A stretch of DNA of 64,000 bases from Gammaproteobacteria bacterium (lineage in GTDB: Bacteria; Pseudomonadota; Gammaproteobacteria; JAJPIJ01), in contig JAJVIQ010000004.1 of NCBI GenBank assembly GCA_022071965.1, positions 124,001 to 188,000 on the forward strand. Direction: 5' to 3'. The stretch's first letter is position 1. Each line of letters begins with the position of its first letter. This document shows, in pieces, positions 52,998-62,156 of this stretch. The translations under genes were made by a program, and so were the position numbers. Below the pieces are notes generated by a model. It had not been told where the DNA came from, made no database searches, and worked only from the letters and a program-made list of their open reading frames with translations.

Positions 52998-54374
52998 TCA
53001 GCGCGCCGCGCGCCGTCCGCGGTCGACCTCGGCGATGGCCGCCTCGAGGATGTCCAGCCCCTGTACGAACAGGTCGCGCGGGATGTTGATCGGCGGCTGT
53101 ATCCGCACGAACCACGAGATCTGATCGTGGATGTAATAGAGGCCGTTGCGGATGGCCAGCGCATGAACATCCGCGGCGGCCTTGTGGTCCTTGCCGCGGG
53201 TGCCCCGGTCGGTGACGAACTCCACCGCCAGCCAGAGCCCCTTGCCGCGCACGTCGCCGATGATGCCGTACTTCTCCTTCATCGCGCGCAGCCGATCGAG
53301 CGCATGGGCGCCGAGCTCGTTGGCGTAGTCGAAGAGGTGATCGCGCTGCAGGATCTCGATGGTCTTGATGGCCGCGGCGCAGGCCGCCGGCTGGCCGGAG
53401 TAGGTGCTGCTCACGAAGGCATCGGCCCGCTCGGTGATGTCGGAGCGCGCGACCACGGCGGCGATCGGCATGACGCCGCCGGAGATGCCCTTGCCGACGA
53501 CGATGAGGTCGGGCTCGACGTCCCAGTTCTCGTAGGCCCACATCCTGCCGCAGCGGCCGAAGCCGGAGAGGACCTCGTCGATGCACAGATACCAGCCGTG
53601 CCGATCGCAGAGCTCGCGCAGGCCGGGGAGGAAGTCGTCCGGCGGCACCGCGATGCCGCCCTCGCCAATCACCGGCTCGACCATGACGCCGGCCACCAGC
53701 TCGGCCGGGACCTCGTGCGCGAGCAGGACCTCCTCGATGTACTCGATGGTCGCGCGACCCGCGCCGCCGCCGCTGCTCGACTTCAACGGTGAACGGTAGG
53801 GGTTCGGGTAGGGCGCATAGACATAGCCGCCCACCAGCGGCATCACGTCGGCGCGCATCTTCGCCTCCAGCGTGCCCACGGCCTGGCCGGTGTAGGACAA
53901 CCCGTGGTACTGGCCGTAGAAGGTGAGCACGATCGGTCGCCCGGAGGCACGGCGCATGATGCGCAGCGCCGCCTCGTCGGCCTCCGTGCCGGTGGTGAGG
54001 AACACCACCCGGTCCGTGCGGCGCGGGCAGACCGACAACAGTTTTTCCGCCGCCGCGATGCGCTGAGGACTGTTGCCGGCGGCGGTCCAGCAGACCACCC
54101 CCTGTTCCCTCAGCGTCGCGTTGACGACCTCGAGGATCTCGGGATGGCAGTTGCCGATGTTGTTGGTGCCCCAGCCGGCGCCGAAGTCGATGTAACGGTT
54201 GCCGTCCACGTCCTCGATGAGAGAGCCCTCGGTGCGGGCGGCGATGAAATAGCGATCCGCCAGATCGCCATAGGCGCCGTGCGCCAGGACCTTCGTTTCC
54301 AGCTCCGCGAGGCGTCGGCTCTCGGGCCCGGGCGGGGTGGTGCGGATGAGTTCGACGCTCTTGCAGAATGCCAT
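52998..54374 (-). CDS. Class III PLP-dependent aminotransferase
   Basis: The protein has 458 residues. ATG at 54374 (MAFCKSVELIRTTPPGPESR). PLP Lys295 in VVGKGISGG, Asp266 in CIDEVLSGFGR, TTGTEADEAALRIMRRASGR (phosphate loop) and GQYHGLSYTGQAVGTLEAKM. It resembles 4-aminobutyrate and related omega-aminotransferases; substrate cannot be fixed from sequence. It has normal length and stands alone on the minus strand. Confidence 0.88.
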   Translation of the reverse strand: MAFCKSVELIRTTPPGPESRRLAELETKVLAHGAYGDLADRYFIAARTEGSLIEDVDGNRYIDFGAGWGTNNIGNCHPEILEVVNATLREQGVVCWTAAGNSPQRIAAAEKLLSVCPRRTDRVVFLTTGTEADEAALRIMRRASGRPIVLTFYGQYHGLSYTGQAVGTLEAKMRADVMPLVGGYVYAPYPNPYRSPLKSSSGGGAGRATIEYIEEVLLAHEVPAELVAGVMVEPVIGEGGIAVPPDDFLPGLRELCDRHGWYLCIDEVLSGFGRCGRMWAYENWDVEPDLIVVGKGISGGVMPIAAVVARSDITERADAFVSSTYSGQPAACAAAIKTIEILQRDHLFDYANELGAHALDRLRAMKEKYGIIGDVRGKGLWLAVEFVTDRGTRGKDHKAAADVHALAIRNGLYYIHDQISWFVRIQPPINIPRDLFVQGLDILEAAIAEVDRGRRAAR

Positions 54375-54575
54375 GATGCGTGTTCCCTCGTCGCTATTGT
54401 CGGAGCGGCCAGTATAGCCCGTGATCCGCGGCCGACGGCCCGCCGTCAATCGCGATTACAATTGGCGGGGACCTCCGGCATGCCCGTGCGGTGATGGCCA
54501 GTCCGGGCCCGCATGCCGGGCAGGGAACGGCGCGGAGGCGTGCCAGGATCATATGAGTCCGGAACTTCGAGATCC

Positions 54576-55049
54576 ATGCTGGAACTGCTGCTGCTGATCG
54601 TCGTGGCCAACAGCGCACCCGTCGTTGCCGGGGATCTGTTGGGAAACCGTTGGGAGCAGTCCATCGACGCCGGTCTGCGCCTGCAGGACGGGCGCCCGCT
54701 GCTGGGACGCTCGAAGACCTGGAGGGGCCTCGCGGCGGCACTGGTCGCGACCACGGTGGCGGCGCCGGTGCTCGGTCTGCATTGGAGCACGGGTCTCACG
54801 GCCGGTGCGCTGTCGATGGCCGGCGACCTGATTGCCAGCTTCAGCAAGCGTCGGCTCGGCTATGCGCCGAGCGCGCGCGCCCCGCTCCTCGACAGCATTC
54901 CGGAATCGCTGCTGCCCGCCGTGGGGCTGCGCGCGGTGTTCGCGCTGGACTGGCTCGGGGTGGCCGCCGTCGTCGCACTGTTCGCGATCATGGTGCGGCT
55001 GCTCTCCCCGTTGCTGTACCGCCTGCACATCCGCCGCCGACCGTGGTAG
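54576..55049 (+). CDS. CDP-archaeol synthase (CarS)-like membrane protein
   Basis: The protein has 157 residues with four hydrophobic segments. The conserved family core PVVAGDLLGNRWEQSIDAGL and DGRPLLGRSKTWRG is followed by GDLIASFSKRRLGYAPSARA. CarS/DUF46 enzymes join CTP to a lipid phosphate to make a CDP-activated lipid. In bacteria the true lipid is often unknown. The CDP-alcohol phosphatidyltransferase two genes later would consume such a product. Thirty-seven bases separate it from the next gene. Confidence 0.85.
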   Translation: MLELLLLIVVANSAPVVAGDLLGNRWEQSIDAGLRLQDGRPLLGRSKTWRGLAAALVATTVAAPVLGLHWSTGLTAGALSMAGDLIASFSKRRLGYAPSARAPLLDSIPESLLPAVGLRAVFALDWLGVAAVVALFAIMVRLLSPLLYRLHIRRRPW

Positions 55050-55086
55050 CGCCGTCGCGGCCCCGGACGAGATCATCGGAAAGCGC

Positions 55087-55845
55087 ATGAGCACGAGCGA
55101 ATTCAGCATCGTCACCTACAACATGCACAAGGGCTTCAGCGGCGACGGCCGGCGTCTGTTCGTGCTGCGGCACATGCGCGCGGCGCTCGCCGCCGTCGGC
55201 GCCGACATCGTCTTCCTGCAGGAGGCGCAGGGCGAGCATCGCCGGCACGCCGAGCGCGTGGAGCAGTGGCCAGAGAACTCGCAGTTCGAGTACATCGCCG
55301 ATACCCTGTGGCCGCACTATGCATACGGCAAGAACGCGATCTACGACCACGGCCATCACGGCAATGCGATCCTGAGCAGGTATCCGTTGCTGGCCTGGGA
55401 GAACATCGACGTCTCGCCATACCCGTTCGCCGCCAGCCGCAGCCTGTTGCACGGGCGCATACAGTTCCCGGAGACGGGCGTGAACCTGCATCTGGTGTGC
55501 ATCCATTTCGGTTTCATCGGCCTGGAGCGGCGCCCGCAGATCCGCCGGCTGTGCCGCCACGTCGAGGAGCGCATCCCGCACGCCGAGCCGCTGATCCTCG
55601 CCGGTGATTTCAACGACTGGTCGGCGCGCGCCGAGCGGGAGATCAACGCCGAGCTGGGATTGTTCGAGGTCTTCCGCCGTTTGCACGGCCGGTACGCCAG
55701 GTCCTACCCGGCGTGGGCACCGGCATTGCCGATGGACCGGATCTACTGCCGCGGCGTCACACCCGTGGCCGCCGAGTGCCTGGCGTCGGAGCCATGGCAG
55801 GTGCTCTCGGACCACACGCCGCTGCAGGCATGGTTCCGCCTGTGA
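55087..55845 (+). CDS. Endonuclease/exonuclease/phosphatase-family hydrolase
   Basis: The protein has 252 residues. EEP fold: SIVTYNMHKGFSGDGRRLFV near 7-26, IVFLQEAQGEH, GHHGNAILSRYPLL near 94-107, LVCIHFGFIGLERRPQ, LILAGDFNDW near 172-181 and VLSDHTPLQAWF at the end (catalytic Asp/His). Members include YbhP-like proteins that lie beside cardiolipin-type synthases. Here it sits between two CDP-lipid enzymes, so it may act on a phospholipid head group or phosphate. It has no signal peptide. Confidence 0.88.
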   Translation: MSTSEFSIVTYNMHKGFSGDGRRLFVLRHMRAALAAVGADIVFLQEAQGEHRRHAERVEQWPENSQFEYIADTLWPHYAYGKNAIYDHGHHGNAILSRYPLLAWENIDVSPYPFAASRSLLHGRIQFPETGVNLHLVCIHFGFIGLERRPQIRRLCRHVEERIPHAEPLILAGDFNDWSARAEREINAELGLFEVFRRLHGRYARSYPAWAPALPMDRIYCRGVTPVAAECLASEPWQVLSDHTPLQAWFRL

Positions 55846-55853
55846 GACGCGCC

Positions 55854-56453
55854 ATGCGCGGCGACACATGGCGCTGGTCGCTGGCCAACGCATTGACCGC
55901 ATTCCGCCTCATGGTCGCCGCGCCGCTGATGGTCGTCTTCGCGATTGTCGGCCAGCGCGAGCTCTTTCTCTGGATGCTCGTGGCCTCGTTCTTCACCGAC
56001 TTCGTCGACGGCACGGTCGCGCGGCTGAGCGGCCGGCCGAACCGCTTTGGCGCCGTGCTCGATTCCTGGGCGGACGTGACGGCATACGTGTCGATCGCGA
56101 TCTCGGTCTGGCTGCTGTGGCCGCAGCTGGTGCGGCGCGAATGGATCCCGTTCGGGACGATCGTCGCGAGCTTCGTGGTGCCGAGCCTCGTCGGATTCGC
56201 GAAGTTCGGGCGTTTCACGAGCTATCACACGCTGCTGGTCAAGGCGGCGGTGGCCGCGACGGCGGCCGGTCTGCTGCTGTTGCTGTGGGGTGGTTCGGCG
56301 TGGCCGTTCCGGCTTGCCGCGGCCCTGGCACTGCTCGCGGCGATCGAGGAGCTCGCGCTCACGACCGTCCTCGACGAGCCGCGATCGGACGTACGCGGGC
56401 TGATCACGGTATGGCGTGCGCGGCGAGACGGCGCCGGCTCCACGGACAGATGA
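55854..56453 (+). CDS. CDP-alcohol phosphatidyltransferase
   Basis: The protein has 199 residues with five to six TM helices. The catalytic motif is complete: D49-x2-D52-G53-x2-A56-R57-x8-G66-x3-D70-x3-D74 (DFVDGTVARLSGRPNRFGAV, LDSWAD). It transfers a phosphatidyl group from a CDP-lipid to an alcohol such as glycerol-3-phosphate or inositol. The acceptor is not evident. It follows the EEP gene by 8 nt. Confidence 0.9.
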   Translation: MRGDTWRWSLANALTAFRLMVAAPLMVVFAIVGQRELFLWMLVASFFTDFVDGTVARLSGRPNRFGAVLDSWADVTAYVSIAISVWLLWPQLVRREWIPFGTIVASFVVPSLVGFAKFGRFTSYHTLLVKAAVAATAAGLLLLLWGGSAWPFRLAAALALLAAIEELALTTVLDEPRSDVRGLITVWRARRDGAGSTDR

Positions 56454-56536
56454 GGCCGGGCCGGTAGCGGCGTTCATACGGCCACCGCTCCGCGCTATGC
56501 TTTCCGCGTGCCCCTTTCGCCACCGAGGAGTGTGTC

Positions 56537-57712
56537 TTGGCCGAACGCAGCACATTCCGCTACCGGGCGTTCCTGAGCTACAGCCATCGCGATGGCGAGC
56601 TGGGCGATCGGCTTCACCGGGAGCTCGAGGGCTACCGGATCCCGCGTGCGCTCGTCGGCAAGATGACGCCCAACGGGCGTGTGCCGGCCAGGCTGCGGCC
56701 CATCTTTCGTGACCGCTATGACCTGGAGGCAGGCCACTCGTTGGGCGAACAGCTCGTCGATGCGCTGGCGGCCTCGGAGACCCTGATCGTCGTGTGCTCG
56801 CCGGCCGCGGCCGTCAGTCGGTACGTCAACGAGGAGATCCGGCTGTTCAAGTCGATGGGAAGGAGCCACCGCGTCTATCCGGCCATCGTGGCCGGCGAAC
56901 CCGGCGACCCGCAACGCGAATGTTTCCCGCGGAACCTCCTGCGTCGGATCGGCGCCGATGGAGTCGTCACCGAGGAGCGTGAAGAGCCGATCGCCGCCGA
57001 TCTGCGGTATCAGGGCGACGGTGCGGAGCTGGGCCGCCTGAAGCTCATCGCGGGAGTGCTCGGCGTCGATCTCGACGAGCTGCGGCAACGCGAGGAAGCC
57101 GAACGCCGCCGCCGGCAGCGCCGGCTTGCGGCTGTCGCGGGCGCGATGTCGCTGCTTGCCGTGCTTGCCGCCGGCTTCGCCGTCCACTCGCAGGTGCTCA
57201 ACCAGCGGCTCGAAGCGGCGCTGGCGAGGGAGACGGCGGCAAGGCAGGAGGCGCAGCGGCGTTACGAGCAGGCCGTGGACTCGACGTTGCGCCTGGTGAC
57301 CATCGCGGCGACGTATCGCAGCCTGAGCGACGGCACGCCGTTCCACACCTCGCAGGTCGCCGAGAAGGGCGCCAGCGACGAGTTCCAGACGTTTCTGGCG
57401 ACTTCCGCGGATCCGGAGGAGATCTGGCTGCGGCTGGTGCGCGTTCTCACGCGCTTCCATGACCAGCTTCCGCCGGAGCTGCGAGGTTACCGCCGGCAGT
57501 TGGAGGAGCGAAACATGAGGCTGCAGTGGGCCGAACATGCCGGGGTGATCATGGGCAATCTACTCCGGAGCAGGCCCGGCCGCGCCGATTACAGGGCTCA
57601 GTACGAGAGGGTGAAAGAGCAGATTGCGCGCCTGGGCGGGCAGTCACCCGGCGCGGAAATTCCGGGAGGCGAGGGCCGCGGCGCCGATCCCGTTCCGAAT
57701 ATCGGGCCCTGA
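56537..57712 (+). CDS. TIR-like domain protein with a membrane anchor
   Basis: The protein has 391 residues. A TTG start is supported by GAGGAG at 56525-56530. The TIR-like fold spans about 7-150 (FRYRAFLSYSHRD, LIVVCSPAAAVSRYVNEEIR). A basic and coiled stretch about 170-190 precedes one TM helix near 192-213 (LAAVAGAMSLLAVLAAGFAV), and a long extracytoplasmic helical part (about 215-391) follows. TIR domains can be NAD hydrolases or scaffolds. Here the domain would face the cytoplasm. No NLR, cyclase or other known partner is adjacent, and the lipid genes upstream may be in the same transcript. Phage defence or a signalling role is speculative. Confidence 0.8.
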   Translation: MAERSTFRYRAFLSYSHRDGELGDRLHRELEGYRIPRALVGKMTPNGRVPARLRPIFRDRYDLEAGHSLGEQLVDALAASETLIVVCSPAAAVSRYVNEEIRLFKSMGRSHRVYPAIVAGEPGDPQRECFPRNLLRRIGADGVVTEEREEPIAADLRYQGDGAELGRLKLIAGVLGVDLDELRQREEAERRRRQRRLAAVAGAMSLLAVLAAGFAVHSQVLNQRLEAALARETAARQEAQRRYEQAVDSTLRLVTIAATYRSLSDGTPFHTSQVAEKGASDEFQTFLATSADPEEIWLRLVRVLTRFHDQLPPELRGYRRQLEERNMRLQWAEHAGVIMGNLLRSRPGRADYRAQYERVKEQIARLGGQSPGAEIPGGEGRGADPVPNIGP

Positions 57713-57843
57713 ACGCTGACGCCGGGTTCACGGCGTGGCCGGGATGCGGGGTATTGCGTCCCGCAATAATATCGAACCGCCACGCTGCTGCCCGTGCCGC
57801 CGGGTTGCCGGATCCGCGCGCCGCGGCACCGGTGCGGGTGTGG

Positions 57844-58503
57844 TCAGTTGGCCGACCTCCGCGAGATCTCCCGCAGAGCCTGCCAGCGGCAGATCGCCAG
57901 CTCGATCGCCGCGAACAGGATCAGCAGGAACCCCAGCCATTCGCCGGTCTCCTCGGCGTAGCGCTTGACGTCATGAAGGTGCTGTTCCGGCAGGAACAGG
58001 CGCAGGAACGGCCGGTGTCCGGTCAGCTGCGCGAATGGACCGGCGACCACCGCGCCGGCCCAGAGCATGATCAGCACGTAGTGGCCGAGCAGCCAGTGGA
58101 GCCCCAGCCTGAAGCTGTCGCGGTAGCGCACGGCCAGGATGATGCCGAGCAGCAGTAACGGAAGCGTGACCGTCTGCCAGCCGCCGCGCAGGATGAGATC
58201 ATCCAGCAGACCATCCAGCTCGCGCGCGGCGGCCCCCGCCGCCAGTGCGAACAGGGCGATGTGCAGACCCCGCATCTGCAGATCCGCGTAGCTCAGCGCC
58301 AGAAGGATGAGCGCGCTCAGCGTCAGTTCGGCGAACTGGCACCATTCGACGATGCCGTTTTCGCCCAGCGCGGCGATGCCGCCGCGCCCGATCAGGACGC
58401 CCAGCGAGCCGACGCCGATCCAGACCATGCCGAGATACAGGCACAGGCGCGCGACGAGCCAGCGCCTGCCGCAGCCGGGTGTCGTGTCGCGAATCTCCCT
58501 CAT
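57844..58503 (-). CDS. Uncharacterised multi-pass membrane protein
   Basis: The protein has 219 residues with five or six predicted TM helices (near 17-40, 58-75, 78-95, 110-128, 140-160, 190-207). Conserved-looking polar features are ENGIVEWCQFAELTLSALIL and a charged DVKRYAEETGEW loop. No family was recognised. Same strand as the downstream-lying PAP2 gene (64 nt), so the two may be co-transcribed. Confidence 0.7.
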   Translation of the reverse strand: MREIRDTTPGCGRRWLVARLCLYLGMVWIGVGSLGVLIGRGGIAALGENGIVEWCQFAELTLSALILLALSYADLQMRGLHIALFALAAGAAARELDGLLDDLILRGGWQTVTLPLLLLGIILAVRYRDSFRLGLHWLLGHYVLIMLWAGAVVAGPFAQLTGHRPFLRLFLPEQHLHDVKRYAEETGEWLGFLLILFAAIELAICRWQALREISRRSAN

Positions 58504-58566
58504 GCCTCTCGATCCCGGATCGTCAGGGGAACCATTGCCGATCGTTACGCTCCCGCCGCGCCGGGA

Positions 58567-59280
58567 TCACGGCGTCGCCGCTGCGGGGGCGGCCGGCTCG
58601 ACAGCCGGCGGCGGCTCCGGGAGCCAGCCCAGACGGCGGAATGCCGCGTCCACGACCAACGCCGTGGCGTAGACGGCGAAGAACGCGAAGATCACGTCGC
58701 TGAGGAAGTGCGCCCCCTGCACCATGCGCATCAACCCGGCGTAGCTCCCTGCCAGCATGCCGGCCGCCATCCACCAGCGCCGGCGACGGGGATCGATGAA
58801 ACCGAAGCTCAGCAGATAGAAACCCATCGAGGCATGGCCGCTGACGAAAGAACAGTTGGACTCGCAGGCCTCGGAGATGACGAACGGGGGGGTGAACGGC
58901 GAGGCGCCGCCGAACTCGGTCACCTTGTCGGGTCGGGCGCGGCCGAATTGATCCTTGAACAGGCCGTTGACGACCAGCCCCGGTCCCAGCGCCAGCACCA
59001 CCAGCAGGTACGCCGCGCGGGGCAGCAGGGGCGCCAGGCCGCGGCGGAAGAAAACGAGACTGAGCGCGATCAGGATGCCGAGCGACCCGAGAAGAACGTC
59101 GCGAAATATCTTGACGCCTTCGTACGCCCAGAGTGCCGGCGCCGCCTTTCTCCAGAAGAACCCGCTGCCCGGCTCGAAGAACAGATCGCTGACGGCGAGG
59201 TCGATGCCGGGGAAGAGTAGAAACACCACGGCGAGGAGCACGCCGGCCAGAGTCCAGGGGTGTCGACGCAGAAAATGCAT
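58567..59280 (-). CDS. PAP2-family lipid phosphatase
   Basis: The protein has 237 residues and six TM helices. The three phosphatase motifs are present: KDQFGRARP (KxxxxxxRP), CSFVSGHASMG (SGH) and RMVQGAHFLSD (RxxxGxHxxxD). It removes phosphate from lipid phosphates (phosphatidate, phosphatidylglycerol phosphate or undecaprenyl diphosphate type) with the active site at the periplasmic face. The C-terminus has an Ala/Pro tail. It may serve the lipid genes 3 kb away. Confidence 0.9.
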   Translation of the reverse strand: MHFLRRHPWTLAGVLLAVVFLLFPGIDLAVSDLFFEPGSGFFWRKAAPALWAYEGVKIFRDVLLGSLGILIALSLVFFRRGLAPLLPRAAYLLVVLALGPGLVVNGLFKDQFGRARPDKVTEFGGASPFTPPFVISEACESNCSFVSGHASMGFYLLSFGFIDPRRRRWWMAAGMLAGSYAGLMRMVQGAHFLSDVIFAFFAVYATALVVDAAFRRLGWLPEPPPAVEPAAPAAATP

Positions 59281-59493
59281 GAAATCGCGCGGCCGTGCCG
59301 TGGTCAGGATGAGAGGCAGACGTAGTGTATGCGGGTTCGGCCGGACACTTCAAATCCGCCGGTCAATCAGCAAGTTGCCATCATGGCGCGGTTGCAGGGG
59401 GACGGGGTGAATGCCGATCGGCACCCGCCGCGCAGTGGCAGCGCGCACGCAGACCCGCGACATGGGGCCCGCGGCCAGAGCCGGTCGGAATGC

Positions 59494-59946
59494 CTACAGG
59501 TGGGATGCGGTGTCGACGCTGGCGGTCGGACGGTCAGTCTGCAACAGCCGGCCCACGGCATGCGCAGCCTGATCGCAGGCGGCGATGGTGCGGGTGAGGT
59601 CCCGTTTGAGGGCGAGGCCGGGGTCGCGGTCCTCGGCGCGCGCGATCACCACGGCGTTGAGGGCCTGACAACTGCGGACCATGTGCTCCTCGGCCTCCAC
59701 GAGCGCGGGCGGCACCTTCTCGTCAAAGCCCGCGCGGGCGATGAGATCGTTGCCGACGAGATTCTGGTAGCGGAATACCTGCTCGACGTAGCGCTCGAAC
59801 TCCGCGCGCGTCCTGACCGTGCGCTCGCCCTGCGGCGAGGTCGTCGCGATCGTACTGCACGCCCCCATCAGTGCGAGCCCCGCCGCCGCCAGCAGCCTGC
59901 CGCTGCCCGTGTCCGGAAGGGCGAACCGTCCGACCCGTATGTCCAT
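59494..59946 (-). CDS. Small exported lipoprotein, unknown function
   Basis: The protein has 150 residues. A lipobox (ALMGAC, Cys30) follows a short N-region and hydrophobic stretch. The mature part is helical and charged (RTRAEFERYVEQVFRYQNLV, EAEEHMVRSCQALNAVVIA) with two further Cys (about 96 and 124) that could pair. No family recognised. Confidence 0.65.
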   Translation of the reverse strand: MDIRVGRFALPDTGSGRLLAAAGLALMGACSTIATTSPQGERTVRTRAEFERYVEQVFRYQNLVGNDLIARAGFDEKVPPALVEAEEHMVRSCQALNAVVIARAEDRDPGLALKRDLTRTIAACDQAAHAVGRLLQTDRPTASVDTASHL

Positions 59947-60192
59947 ATGTCCGCTTCAATCCAACAAGCGTGCCAACGACGGCGCTCCGCATACTGTAGC
60001 AATCGCCTCGCGCAGCGTTTGCGACGGTGTGTTCAGTCCTGGAGTCCGCAGGGGCTTCGCGCGGCCGATCCGGCCGGGTTGACCTTCCCGGTCCCGGATC
60101 GAAAGGCGGTCGCAGCGGGCGAGGCCTCTCGGCGAGCCGCCACGGTGCGGTGGAGAGTTGCCGTGTGCGACGCAGCATCGACCGGCGCGCGC

Positions 60193-60642
60193 CTATCGCG
60201 CGACCTTGTCGTGCAGTAGCTCGTAGAGGCCGTTGTCGCCTTCCTCGACGGCGTTGATCAGATCGTCCGCATCGGCCGTGTAGACGGCCTTGTCGTCGGT
60301 ATTGACGACGGCCGCACCCGGCAGGCCCTCGCGCAGCGGATCGTCGTAGGCCTTTACCAGGTCCATGTTCCTGTCGAACTGCCCGACGTCGACCTTGACC
60401 ACGACGTAGTCCTGTTGCAGCCGCCGGCCCGCCTCGGCGTCGAGCGCCTTGGCCAGGGATCGGCAGTAGGGGCACCAGTTGGCGCCAAAGACCACCAGCA
60501 CGTTCCTGCCCGTGCTTCGCGCCGTCTCCCGGGCCTGCTTCAGATCCGCGACGGCATTGGCCGTCTCGTCATACGCCTGCCCGGCGTTCACCGGCTGGGT
60601 GAACATCAACGCGCCGAGCAGCAGCACCGCAAATGTCTTCAT
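60193..60642 (-). CDS. Exported thioredoxin-fold protein
   Basis: The protein has 149 residues. ATG at 60642 gives signal peptide MKTFAVLLLGALMFTQPVNA; longer in-frame starts upstream are ignored. Thioredoxin motif Cys57-Pro-Tyr-Cys60 (VVFGANWCPYCRSLAKALDA) and LPGAAVVNTDDKAVYTA (family cis-Pro region, here GLPG). It probably reduces or isomerises periplasmic disulfides, perhaps for c-type cytochromes. It is divergent from a degraded di-haem protein region. Confidence 0.85.
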   Translation of the reverse strand: MKTFAVLLLGALMFTQPVNAGQAYDETANAVADLKQARETARSTGRNVLVVFGANWCPYCRSLAKALDAEAGRRLQQDYVVVKVDVGQFDRNMDLVKAYDDPLREGLPGAAVVNTDDKAVYTADADDLINAVEEGDNGLYELLHDKVAR

Positions 60643-60766
60643 GTCCAGGTTTCCCGTGTGGAGTGATAACGGGGATTCTGATGCGCAATCCCCGGGATCG
60701 GTTGCGGGCGAATGGAATTTTTGTGATGCAGCGGTCGCTTTCCGGAGGGCAGGCGGGGAACTCGCG

Positions 60767-61351
60767 GTGGCGCGCATCGGGGCGATCGGCGAGGCGCCGA
60801 ACCCGGCCAGCAGTGCCTGTCTCGGCCTGGAGTACTGCAGGCCGCTGGTCCCCAACGGCGAGGTCACGCTGCCCGGCTCCGCCTGCCCCACTTGCAGCAA
60901 TCCGAATCTCAATGCGATCGACACCTGGCTGCCGCTCGCGTTGGCCGAGCGGCTCGAGGGAGTAGGCGGCGGCATCCTGGCGCGGCACTCGCAATCGACG
61001 TCCTCCGTGTTTCACACGGCCAGGGTCATGAAAGGGCGCGGCGAGCTGCACCTGATCAAGGGCATCATCGTCCCGGAGGGCGCGGGTACCAAACTCGCCG
61101 CCGCCGGGCTGGTCGGCTCGGACTTCGACACGATCCCGTTCCTGATACTGAACGGTGAGTATCGCCCGCTGGCCACGCGGCAGGTGAATTACGCGGCGGT
61201 CGACGCGATGAATGCGAGCCCGACGTGCAAGGTGGGGCCGGCGCTCTCGCTCAACGCCGAGGATCCGATCTTCAGGGGTACGCTGCAGGGGCACACCCAC
61301 ATCCAAGCGCGCACGGATCTTCAAGAACGCGTAGACCAACGAGGAGGTGAC
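60767..61351 (+). pseudogene. Unidentified coding-like frame without its own stop
   Basis: From a possible GTG at 60767 the plus frame shows strong third-position GC and protein-like segments (ALAERLEGVGGGILARHSQS, GLVGSDFDTIPFLILNGEYR, RQVNYAAVDAMNASP) with Cys pairs (ACPTC). It has no stop and runs in frame into the di-haem gene at 61352, which has its own ribosome site. It is probably a decayed gene that lost its end, or a fused N-terminal region. I do not recognise it. Confidence 0.35.
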
Positions 61352-62142
61352 ATGGCGGACACAAGCCGACTTGTGTGGATGCCGGCCGTTGCTTTGCTGC
61401 TGTTGACGATGAACGCAACCCATGCGGCGCAAGGGCGTGCCCGCGATCCCGGCGTTCGCGCCGGGCCGCCGGCCGCCGGCGGCCCGTTGCCCGGCCTCAC
61501 GGCCGCGGAGCTCGCCACCTTTCAGGCGGGCCGCGAGGATTTCGAGGAGGTGGAGGGCGTGGGAGACGGCCTCGGGCCCCGCGTCAACCTCGACAGTTGC
61601 CTCGGCTGCCACGCACAACCCGCGGTCGGCGGCACCAGCCCGGCGGTGAATCCACAGTTCACCCTCGCGAATGCCTACGGCGCGCGCAATCGCGTGCCGT
61701 ACTTCGTCACGGCCGACGGCCCCGTGCGGGAGGCGCGCTACAAGTACAAGCCCGATGGAACGAGGGACGGGGGGTGCGCGCCGTCTTCGTCATAAGCGGT
61801 CGCAGCGACGGCGCGGGCAACGCGGCCGGTTGCGGCATCCGGCAGGAGGACTTCGAAGCCCAGAGGCGGCGCGGCAGCGTCGTCTTCCGGATCCCCACGC
61901 CCATATTCGGGGCCGGACTCATTGAGCAGATACCCGACGACGCCCCGGCGGCGTCCGAACAGCAGGACCTGGAGATCCACGACAATCGCGTCGGTGCCCT
62001 GCCGCCCGGCGTGGTGCGGCCGCTGTCCACGCGCAGCGATCCTCGACCCGCGCCGTCGGCGAATCCTCCGAAGCCGCCGGCGGCGTCCGACCAGCAGCAC
62101 TGCCGCCTCGCCGATGAGCCGGTCTCATTACTGATGCCCTGA
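61352..62142 (+). pseudogene. Di-haem oxidoreductase (DUF1111-type), frameshifted and truncated
   Basis: GAGGAGG precedes ATG at 61352. A signal peptide ends THAAQ, then comes SCLGCHAQPAVGG with one CxxCH haem site and NRVPYFVTADGPVREARYKY, typical of the di-haem thiol-oxidoreductase-like family (COG3488). The frame is lost at a G6 tract (61769-61774). Restoring one G yields VRAVFVISGRSDGAGNAAGC and FRIPTPIFGAGLIEQIPDD in the next frame to a stop at 62142. After that point the family sequence ends in low complexity and the second haem site (about 200 residues) is missing. It is non-functional unless the reference is wrong. Confidence 0.75.
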
Positions 62143-62156
62143 AGGCGTCCGGGAGT

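Noticed and set aside
51095-53170. 691-codon minus-strand frame opposite the propeller-lipase gene
   Set aside because: Shadow of a real plus-strand gene and low-complexity Arg/Ala/Gly composition.
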